Below are positions 54,442-64,000 of a DNA stretch of 64,000 bases, piece by piece. The notes under the pieces are model-generated. The model was given only the letters and a program-made list of their open reading frames with translations. It did no database searches and was not told the origin of the DNA. The stretch spans positions 193,457,000 to 193,520,999 of the forward strand of contig NC_073306.1 in NCBI RefSeq assembly GCF_027595985.1, given 5' to 3'. Position numbers and translations under genes: made by a program. How positions within the stretch are numbered: position 1 is the first letter of the stretch; the number at the start of each line of letters is the position of its first letter. The stretch comes from Sorex araneus (taxonomy: Eukaryota > Chordata > Mammalia > Eulipotyphla > Soricidae).

Positions 54442-54952
54442 TTCTATTTTTTTCTCTGCTTTATTAAATTTCTTTTATTTGTGAATCACCATGAGTTACA
54501 CTTTCTTACAGGCTTACAAACTTTCATGCTCGCATTTCAGTCATACAATTATCTAGTACCCACACCTCCACCAGTGCCCATTTTCTACCACCGATGGTCT
54601 CAGCAGCCCTTCCACCACCCCCACCACGTCCCCAGAACCCCGCACTGCCTCTGTGGTGGAGCATTACCTTTGGCTCCCTCTCCTTTTGGGTGTCATAGTT
54701 TGCAATAGAGATATTGAGCGGCCATCATATTCGGTTATGGTCTACTTTTGGCACGCATCTTTCAGCCCCAATGGGTCCTCCCAACATCCTTTACTTGGTG
54801 TTCCCTTCTCTATCTGAGCTGCATTTTTTTCTCCAGCATGTGAGGCCGGTTTCCAAGCTGTGGAGCAGTCCTCTTGGTCCTTATTTCTACTACTCTTGGG
54901 TGGTAGTCTCCCATTCTGTTACTTTATATTCCACAGATGATTGCAATCTTTC
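54442..54952 (-). mobile_element. L1 3' UTR, minus strand, cut short by deletion (right copy)
   Basis: Matches 17105-17614, then breaks off after gattgcaatctttc and joins directly to the middle of a type A SINE. The rest of this L1, the plus-strand L1 and most of an older L1 are missing. Confidence 0.85.
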
Positions 54953-55088
54953 ACGGGGTTACTCGTGGCTCTAAGCTCAGGAATCACCCCTGGCGGTGCT
55001 CAGGGGACCATATGGAATGCTAGGAATCAAACCCGGGTCAACAGTGTGCAAGGCAAATGCCCTACTCGCTGTGTTATCGCTCCACCCC
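54953..55088 (-). mobile_element. SINE type A, truncated by deletion (right copy)
   Basis: Only the part from cggggttactcgtggctc on remains; the start is lost at the deletion joint. The old L1 continues at 55089-55385. Confidence 0.85.
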
Positions 55089-55399
55089 CTCAAAAACAAT
55101 ATTTCAAAAAGATATTTGCACTCATGGTCATTGCAGCAATATTCACAACAGCCAAGATGTGAAATATCCCAAGTTTCCAAGTAGAAATGACCTGATAAAG
55201 TATACTGGGAAGAGAGAAAATGCAGTGAGAAAGTGCTTGCCTTGCATGAGGCTAAGCCATGTACACATACACACAATGGATGTAGGAAAATGAAATCATG
55301 CAACTTGCTACCCTGTGGATGGAACTGGAGGATATCATGCTGAGTAAATCAAGCCCAAAGGAGTGGGGCAGATACAGACTAAACGCTCCTGTCTTCGAG

Positions 55400-55882
55400 A
55401 CGGCCTCCCAGAACCAAACCCAGCCAGTGTCGCCGCTGCCAGTAGAGAAGCCAGGCCCAGTTCAGCAGGAGCTGATGACCCTCCTGATGTTTGGTGACAA
55501 AGGCATTTTGCATTTACCGAGTCTGACAACCTTTTCAAGTGGAAGGGAGATATCCATGAGGCCTCCAGCATGGTCTCTGAGGACCTGAGGTCGAAGCTTT
55601 CCCAGAGTTCCCCAGCAGCTACACATACTTCGCTCCTGCAGTTTAGTTTCTCACATGCTGCGATGACCCCAAATGTTTACCCAAGGCAACATCTGCCTGG
55701 ACACCCGGAAAGACAAGTGGCCCGCCCTTTATGCATCAGGACCATTCTGCCCTCCATCCAGAGCCTGCTAGGAGAGTCCAACATTGATGCCCCTTTGAAC
55801 ATGCATGCTGCTGAGCTCTAGAAAACTCCAGCCTTTAGGAAATACCTGCAGAATTTCTTCTTTGAGGAAGTTCCTGTTCAAT
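55400..55882 (+). pseudogene. UBE2C: UBE2C processed pseudogene (right copy)
   Basis: Duplicate of the pseudogene at 20001-20485, made by the 37 kb duplication rather than a new retrotransposition, as flanks match too. It lacks the TAG after EDLR (TCG here) but has its own one-base loss near 55507 and shares the later TAG after HAAEL. Confidence 0.9.
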
Positions 55883-56489
55883 TATTTTCCCCATTTTTGA
55901 TGGGGTTGAATATTTTATTCTTTTAAAGTTCTACCAGTGCCTTGTATATCTTTGATATTAACTCCTTTTCAAATGGGTCACTGTCACTGTCATCCTGTTG
56001 CTCATTGACTTGCTCGAGTGGGCACCAGTAACGTCTCCATTGTGAGACTTGTTGTTACTGTTTTTGGCATAACGAATACACCACGGATATCTTGCCAGTC
56101 TCTGCTCTGCGTGCGAGATACTCTCGATAGCTTGCTGGGCTCTCCGAAAGGGATAGAGGAATTAAACCCGGTCGGCCGCATGCAAGGCTAACACCCTACC
56201 TGCTACCCTATTGCTCCAGTCCTTGGATTAATAGTTTTTCCCATTCCAGGGATGTCTTTATATCCTGGTTACTGCTTCTTTTGAGTTTTAGAAGCTTCTT
56301 AGTTTAATGTAGTCCTATTTGTTAATCTTTGCTTTCCCTTGCTTGGGCAGTGGTGTTTCACCCTTGAAGATGCCTTTAGCTTCAATGCCACAAAGTTTTG
56401 TCTACACTTTTTTCCATGTCTCTTATGGATCCAGTTTTGATGCTGAGGTCTTTTATCTATTTTGATCTGACGTTTGTGCATGATATTAG

Positions 56490-57268
56490 ATATCACTAAT
56501 CATCAGGGAGATGCAGATCAAAACCGATGAGATATCATCTCCCACCACAGAGACTGGCACACATAAAAATGAACAAGAAGAACTAGGGCTGGCACAGATG
56601 AAGTGAGAAAGGGGCCCACATTCATTGCTTGTGGGAATATCAACTGGTATAGCCTTTCTGGAAAATAATATGGACATTCCTCAACAACTAGAAATTGAAC
56701 TTCCATTTGATGCAGATATATCACTTCTGGGAATATAACCAGGGGGCCAAAAACACACCTCAGAAACACCATCTCACTTCTATGTTCATTGCAGCACTAC
56801 TCACAATAGCCAGAATCTGGAAACAACCTGACTGCCCAAGAACAGATGATTGGATAAGGAAACAATGGTACTTCTATACAATGAAATACTACACAGCTAT
56901 TAGCAAAAATGAGATCATGACATTTGCCTATAAATGGATGGACTTGGAGAGTATCGATGCTGAGTGAAATGAGTCAGAAGGAGAGGGACAGAAATAAAAT
57001 GACTGCATTCATTTTTGGGATATTAAAAAACAGCATGAAGCTAATATCCAAGGCTAGGGAAATCAGGCCAGGAAGATTGGACAATAGTTGGAAATTACCA
57101 TAAGGGTGGAGGGTAGTTAATATAGGGGAGGATATGGAAACATTAGTTGATGATAACTCTGGACAAGAACAGAGGTTGAAAGTAGGTAAAGGGATATATA
57201 TGATAACCCTTCAGCATCTGTATTGCAAACCATAGTGCCTAAAATGAGAGAAGGTTAAAGAGAGAGAA

Positions 57269-57331
<63 letters not shown>

Positions 57332-57511
57332 GTCTGCTATAGAGGCAGGATGGGGGAGGGGTGTGTATTATGGAGGGGTGGAAGAGGGAAATGGGACATT
57401 AGTTCTGAAAAATTACACTAGTGGTGGGATGGGTGTTGGAACTTGTATGACGGAAACCTAATCATGAACAACTTTGTAATGCTCTATCTCACAATGATTC
57501 AATAAAATAAA
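56490..57511 (+). mobile_element. L1 3' segment, plus strand (right copy)
   Basis: Duplicate of 21092-22118 with a more regular (GA)n run at 57270-57330. Confidence 0.8.
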
Positions 57512-59922
57512 TGATTTATATTAAATATAGAAGAAGTACTGGCAGGAAACCCACACCAAGCACATGTCCAGCCAAGAGCCTTGACCATTGATTCCACCCT
57601 GTTTCCTGTCAGAGTCTGGACTTGACCTTCAAAGGTCTGTTTGCCTCCTTCTCCTCTGTCTCTGTACAGGACAATATCTCTTAAACTATGATGTTCTTTG
57701 TGTTCAGTTTTGTTGTTGTTTTAAGTTATTTTGTTATTTTGTTATTCAGTGGGTAGGGCATTTGCCTTGCATGAGGTCGACCTAGGTTCAATTCTTCAAT
57801 TCCTCTCGGAGAGCCTGGCAAGCTACAGAGGCTGGGTGAGGGGTGGGAAGTGGGGAGTTACTGGGGTTCTTGGTGGTGGAAGATGTGCAATGGTGGAGGG
57901 TCAGATCATTGTATGACTGAAACTCAAACAGGAAAGCTTTGTAACTGCATCTTATGGTGATTAAAAAAGATAAAAATTTAGCATTTTGAATAAAAAATAA
58001 AAGTAATGTACGTTAAAATAAAAAAATAAGTAGGCAGTAAAAAGGTAAACCAGTTTGCCATCAAATTTAAATTTTTCTCAGTATAAAATTGGCAGGTATA
58101 TCCATGAGAAGTTTTATATTAATCTCATGATAATCACAATGCAAAAACCTGTTAGATTTAGAAAATCTCAAAGCCAGAATATCAGAGCAATTCATCATTA
58201 AAAAGTAAGCAATCTTCTTATGAAGTAAGGCAACAAAAGAGGGTACAAGGAATGAAAAAAATTAGACATACATGAGAAGATGGCATTTAACTTGACATTT
58301 AATGAAAATTAATTAGATATCTGATTAAATGTCATACAAAAGATTCTGTCTGACTAGATGATTGCGAGTTAAAATTCTAGTATTAGCTAAACACTGCCTA
58401 AAAGAAACTTAATTAAAATATAAAGGCATACTAATCAACAGAGGAGGAATAGGAGGGGTCAGGGCGATATGAGTTTTTCCATAATAGAAGATTTGAGTCA
58501 TTGATGAGGTCACCGGATAAGGCAGACTTGTTCTCCATTGGAGTATCATCACTGAAAGAGCTAGAAGTGATTTTATCCTGGAGGGATAAACCCAGCTAAT
58601 TCAGGATATTACTTAAATTTCACAGCCATGGAAGTGCTCAGGATAACTTGGTAAGTTCCTTCCACTTAGGTAACAATTTATTTGAAGACAATCTGGCCTT
58701 CCAAGTTTTTCGGATGGCCCAGCTCCGAGGATGAATTTTATCTGGAGGTAATTCTTTATTTGGATGAGGCAGACCTCCATTCCCATATTCCTGAATTGCT
58801 TTGTGCACTTGTCCCAGAATAACAATATCCTTTGTTTGTTCAAAATTTTGAGTCCAATAAAAAAGCTATGGTTAAAAGGGCCTGCCATTTAGCAGGGCAA
58901 TAACTGCTATGGGGGCCTGCACTGTCTCCAACAGTTTGTGAATTTCTTTCCCATATTTTATTTGAGAAGTATGGCTACTAAATATCTTCTGTTATTTCTA
59001 AATGACTGCATGTGCATCTAGAACTAAGAGAGGCATATTTACAACCAGTTTAGATTATAAAAAAAATCACTCTGGTTTACATCTCCATCTTTCTCTTTTC
59101 ATTACCTACTGTAACTTCTGCAATGAGCCTTTAATCCCGTCAAGTTTCCAGGAAGCATTGCCACTGAATTCCCTGTCAAGGGAGCACTCTAAGTTGCAGG
59201 AGTGGACGCCACTCCTTAGCTTGACCGGGGTCTCTAAAAGTTGTCAGATCATCCATCAGAGATCTCTGCGTGCACCCCAGGTGTCCCTGGGGTCTTACCT
59301 GGCCTAGCTCATGTTCACAGCTGTGTGCTAAACCTAATCTAGAGTGCTGTGGCTTTGGAAGAATTTGCTTTTGAATGAGTAGATTAGGAACTAGTGCCGC
59401 ACTAACTTTTTCTTTTCCTAGTTCTTTTTTAACACATCTGAAATGGGTTTAGACCAGAGCCCTCCAGCACTGAGAGCAGATAGAGGGGAAGGACTCGGCC
59501 TGTGGGTTTATGCCATAGACCCACAGAATCTTCAAGTTTTTTTTGCTAGTGGGTTTTCCTCGTGTCCCTTCCATTGTGGTTGGTGACACAGGAGACATAG
59601 AGGGATTAGGGGCCTGCTCACAGAGACATGCATTCACAGAGGTTAAATAGTACAGTTAACAGAATTAGAGATTTTCCCCAGAAGATGTAGCTGCTGATCC
59701 ACTTTGGCCACAGGAATCAGGTGGGGAAACAGCTGGGGAAAAGTGTCCGATAAGAGACTTCCATGAGCCTTGCTCCTTGCAGAAAAGGGAAGTCAGCCCT
59801 AGACTTCACCCTCCCCTTGCCCTCACAGAAAAGAGTTTCAGGAGTAGATAAAAGCTAAGTCAAAATAGGTTTTATTTTTTCACTTGGAAGTTTTGTGGGA
59901 GCGGGCGGGGGGGGGAGACAGA

Positions 59923-59941
59923 GATAGATAGATAGATAGAT

Positions 59942-60008
<67 letters not shown>
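59923..60008. repeat. (GATA)/(GA)n microsatellite (right copy)
   Basis: Four gata units then an uninterrupted ga run; counterpart of 24528-24610. Confidence 0.92.
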
Positions 60009-60010
<2 letters not shown>

Positions 60011-61335
60011 AAGAGCCTTTACCGTGTGGAGAGAGAACCCCAGTACATATCCCAGCACTAGATGTAGAAGTATATGATTATTTGTTTGTAGAAATATCAC
60101 TTTCAATCTATCACTGTCTTCCTGTTGTTCATTGATTTACTCAAGTGGGCACCAGTAACGTATCTATTCCTCCCAGGACTGAGTTTTTACCAGCCTCTCC
60201 TTACTCGTCTTTCCCAACGATTGGAGGCTCTTTCAGGGTCAGGGACTGAGACCTATCATTACTGCTTTTGGCATATCGAATACACCATGGGTAGCTTGCC
60301 AGGCTCTGCCATGTGGGTGGGATACCTTTGGTAGCTTGCTGAGCTCTATGAGAAGTGTGTATATGTATATAGATATACATATATAAAATATATGTGTGTA
60401 TATATATACATATATATGTATATATATTTTATATATGTGTGTATGTATATATATACATACACATTTATTTTATATATATGTGAGGTCAGAGAGTTTCTTG
60501 CCCACATACCTGGCTGTCTTCCCTGAGGCCCCTTTTAGGGGATGGGGTCCAGCTTCTCTCCCCACCCCGAGCAGAGCTCTTGGTGGCAGAAAACCACCAG
60601 AACCTAGCCAAAGCCATGCTCAAGTCCCCTCTCCACACTTTTGGACAAGCCGAACACATGAAGGTACCAGCAGAGGAACCCAGGTGTGTATAATCCCATC
60701 AATGGCCAACATCCAGAGACTTAAAAGCAAGCTCCCAGAAGCGTGTGGCCGCCTTGCGGCCGCGCGATACCTTATAACCTACTTTTCCCTCTGGGAGTAA
60801 CTCGCAAGCTACTGAGAGCTTCCTGCCCACATGGGACAGCCTCGCAAGCTTCCCAAGGTGTATCTATATGTCAAAGCCAGTAACCAGCTGAATCTCACTC
60901 CCCAGACCCTGAAAGAGCCTCCAATGCGGCATCATTGGGAAGACCAAAAAGAGAGAGGCTTCTAAAATCTCAGGGATAGGACGAATGTAGAGGTTATAGA
61001 GACCACCCAAGAACTTGACGGTCAATGGGATTTCGTGATTCTTGATATATGTGAGACTATAATTTTTGCCTACTGTCTGAACTCCATCAAATATGGTGTG
61101 GAAATTATGGAGAATGGCTAGGAAGTGTCTTATAATGTGTTGGGTAGTGGAGGTCAACTGCTGGGGCTGGGTCCCTTGGGGTGAGGAGGGTTCTCACCTG
61201 GCCCCCTCTGGGGTGCCCCGAGTGAAAACAGCCTGATACAGAGTCTGGTTTATGAAATAATGAAAATTAATTCTGAAAAGTTAAAACAAATTGAATTATA
61301 TAAATAACTCAATTCATATTACACGTAAAGTACAT

Positions 61336-61341
61336 TTTATT
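61336..61341 (-). promoter_or_regulatory. Poly(A) signal of UGT2B gene C
   Basis: Single AATAAA on the minus strand about 200 bp past the stop codon; the second hexamer present after gene B is removed by a roughly 10 bp deletion. Confidence 0.55.
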
Positions 61342-61536
61342 TTCCTACTTGGAATGACATATTTAGAACTCTAGCTGATACTAAATTATTGATAAACAGA
61401 TTTTAAAATAAGAAAATAATTCTGAAGAGCAATTTTTGTCAGAGAAGAAACAAATCCAGACCCTTCAGCTTCTTTCTGGGAAAAAACCAGAGGGGTCCTA
61501 TCTATGAGAGAGAGCAGCTTTGGGCCTCACATGCAA

Positions 61537-61816
61537 CTAGTGCCTCTTTTCCTTCTTCCCTGCTTTAGAAAACAGCCGGCAACAGCACAGGCAGCATTTG
61601 GTGATGAGCCACAGGGCAGCTGCCACGCAGGCCAGCAGGAAGCCGATCACGTCCAGAGAGTGGTACTGGAGCAGGGTGAGGCCGTGGGAGGCGGGCCGCA
61701 GGTGTTTGGCTCCTTTGTGGCGCATGACGAACTCGATCCAGAAGGCCGCCCTGTCCAGAGGCTTCACTGGCTGATCTCGTTGAATTGCCCTTAGTTTCAT
61801 GGCATTCTCCTTATAC
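61537..61816 (-). CDS. UGT2B: UGT2B gene C, exon 6 (partial gene)
   Basis: 280 bp coding part, CTTAG|GTATAAGG acceptor to TAG at 61537-61539. It codes [20 protein letters not shown], the RHKGAKHLR block, the membrane helix and KKEKRH tail, identical to gene B exon 6 except Val for Met in QPVKPL. Exons 5-1 would lie right of position 64000, which shows that at least three UGT2B units stand in tandem. Confidence 0.95.
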
Positions 61817-63469
61817 CTAAGGAAGAGCCCCAAAGGGCACATTGAGAGAAGTGAGATTGCTGAAGTGTTCCCTTGAGGGATTTTAAGTGTCACCCCTATA
61901 ATGAGCTGATGTCATAGGATTATGGATGCAGCAGTGTATTGGGTGGCCTTCACTGGCAGTTTAGTGTTTAACAGGAATTTTTCAACCTACAACAATTTTA
62001 CAATGAATAAGGAGTATAAAATAAATATTAAAACTCTCTTCGTAGAAGAAATTGTATACACTCTTATTGAAGCTAGATCTGCCACAGAGGAAATAAATTT
62101 TTAAGTAATCTTCTCGAAGTATACATTTAGAGGTGAATGATGTCAATATGCATGAGAAGACTCTTCACTAGACCTTATGTATTTACTTTTTTGTCCTTGC
62201 ACATTTATTATCTGTCCTGGAACCAGTAATTACTTTGTTGTGGCTATTTAGTGAAGAGTGGAACTCACACCCTGTGTGCTTTGTGGTACTCTAGACTTGG
62301 TGCTGGGGCATCACTCCAAGTGGTACCCGGGATTCCATCTAGTGCTGGCATTGAACCCAGGGCCTCACCTTCACCCTTGTTCTCCACTTATGCAACACAA
62401 GTGCTTCTTTGTTTCTTTGTTCTACAGATTCACACATGAATACTCCAGGTATGAAAGATGAACAAAAGAACAAGTGCGCATGTTCTAATTAAAGGATGAT
62501 AATCTCAAAGAGAGTTAGAAAGTTACTGGAAGTGACTATAATGCTAAAACTACGAGGTACTGTTAAGCACATCCTTATGTTGAACCTTTTTAATCACTAA
62601 TATTATAGGACTTGATTGTTCTAATAGCGTTTAACAGCATAGGTTTGCTTGTATTCTCTTGTTGATTCTATAGTACAAACTCAATTGTGCTCTTTGTATA
62701 TACCATGCTCTTTATTTACTTTTATATTTCATTTTACTTGCATAAAATAGCATATATTTTCCTTTGTGACATGAACACATACTTTTGTGCATCAAAAAGT
62801 GTTTTGTGTGTTTGAACCAAAGTTGTTAAATTTTATTCCACACAAGTTTAGGTTTACATTTATTTTTCTTGCCTATATGCCAAATAAAGGGAATTGCAGC
62901 ATTGATATTCATGTGAGTAAAACTTCATTATTACCGTTGATGATATTTCCTAAACTTGTTATTATGCCCGTTGTCCCCACTTCACTCACTCCTATCCCTA
63001 GGTGTCTTTGAAAGTTTCAGTAGCAAGAGAAGCACTGAGGGCCATTTCCTGTTGATGAGCATAGGCAGGTATATTTTAAGAGGGGTGCTGAGTAATTTCC
63101 CTCTGAGAAGTGGATGGTAAGCCACACGAGTTTGGGAACTTCTGATTTAAATGTACATATACTTGCAATATATTGAGAAAATTAACTATTGCCCATGTAT
63201 CAGTTTTTGAAACAAATTAGGTTCTCAACTACTTTATATCATATAGATTACATTCTCTATTTTGCAAAAATTTTAGGACAATTTCATGATTCTGGCAAAT
63301 CTTATGCTACTGAGAATTCATTAAAGTTTTCTCTTATGACTAATGATTTTACGTTGATTTTATCTTTTGAGCAGTTTTTCTATTGTTACCAGATATAAGT
63401 GTATCTTATGAAGTAGATTAGTTGCCATTATGAAATATTTGCATTTATTTTAGTAACTATTCCTGCTGG

Positions 63470-63718
63470 GCTGGTGCAATAGTACAGTGGGTAGGGCGTT
63501 TGCCTTGCACCTGCTGACTCGAGTTGGATTCCTCCTTCCCTCTCAGATAGCCTGGCAATCTACCGAGAATATCCCTCCCGCACAGCAGAGCCTGGCAGGC
63601 TACCCGTGGTGTATTCGACATGCCCAAAACAGTAACAAGTCACACAATGGATTAGTTACTGGTGCCCGCTCCAGCAAATTGATGAGCAATGGGATTCCAG
63701 TGATTCAGTGATACAATA
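63470..63718 (+). mobile_element. Type B SINE, complete (right copy)
   Basis: Duplicate of 28070-28318, in what should be intron 5 of gene C. Confidence 0.87.
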
Positions 63719-64000
63719 ATTCTTGCCTAAGGCGTTCTAGATTTGTGTAGTGTAACATTGTTCTACAGTGATTCTGAAGTTGATAATTTTCCACTTTAGC
63801 TCTACTTTGAAATGCATCTTAAATTGATGGATACTCTACAGAAAGTACAAAACAATATTTTGTATGATTCTTTAAATATGTATGTGCTCATATTTAGACT
63901 ATGTATTACCAATTGCATATAAGTGTATTTTAAGATTCCACTGTGGCAGTTTTGGAATTTTTATGGAATTTATTCTAGAAAGATTTAATGAAAGTACTTG

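Larger units (their letters stand above)
37371..64000. repeat. Segmental duplication, right copy
   Basis: Direct repeat of the start of the window. It restarts with the same bases as position 1 at 37371 and runs to the right edge. It carries exons 3, 2 and 1 of gene B, the second extra exon pair, a second UBE2C pseudogene and exon 6 of gene C. A 1.94 kb block is missing at about 54953. Differences from the left copy are scattered single bases and short indels, so the duplication looks fairly recent. Confidence 0.97.

Noticed and set aside
1-64000. tRNA genes
   Set aside because: All tRNA-like stretches are SINE heads with diverged box sequences and SINE bodies attached.

Overview
This is nuclear DNA of a mammal, very probably a shrew (Sorex type). 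Two things point there. The only recognisable genes are exons of UDP-glucuronosyltransferase family 2B (UGT2B), with vertebrate splice sites and phases. The window is also full of tRNA-headed SINEs whose head reads like 'gatagcacagcgggtaggg', which I recall as the SOR-type SINE of shrews, together with L1 LINEs. The species call rests on memory of that SINE. There are no prokaryotic genes, CRISPR arrays or RNA genes that I can support.

Layout. All UGT2B exons are on the minus strand, so genes read from high to low coordinates. (1) 441-8096: exons 3, 2 and 1 of UGT2B gene A; its exons 4-6 lie left of the window. (2) 11905-13930: an extra exon 1 + exon 2 pair ('cassette b') lying upstream of gene A, with no exons 3-6 of its own; its exon 1 is broken. 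(3) 16.3-26 kb: intergenic repeats, including head-to-head L1 pieces, a processed UBE2C pseudogene, a 5'-inverted L1 and retrovirus-like fossils. (4) 26138-45463: gene B, a complete six-exon UGT2B gene (280+220+88+132+149+724 bp = 530 codons plus stop), intact as far as I can read. (5) 49271-51284: a second cassette b, broken at a different place. (6) 51.3-61.5 kb: the intergenic block again, with 1.94 kb missing. (7) 61537-61816: exon 6 of the next gene, C; its remaining exons lie to the right.

Two nested duplications explain this. An older tandem duplication of about 6 kb (4084-10502 and 10503-16270) doubled exons 1+2 with their promoter. A younger duplication with a period of 37370 bp (position 1 matches 37371; 28600 matches 64000 after the deletion) copied the whole gene-plus-cassette unit. 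By eye the long copies differ at only a few positions per hundred bases or fewer.

UGT2B enzymes are ER-membrane proteins that transfer glucuronic acid from UDP-glucuronate to steroids, bile acids and xenobiotics. Exons 1-2 encode most of the substrate half and exons 3-6 the UDP-sugar half and the membrane anchor. The exon 1+2 cassette arrangement therefore resembles, on a small scale, the variable-first-exon design of UGT1 and UGT2A1/2A2, although here the extra cassette appears dead in both copies.
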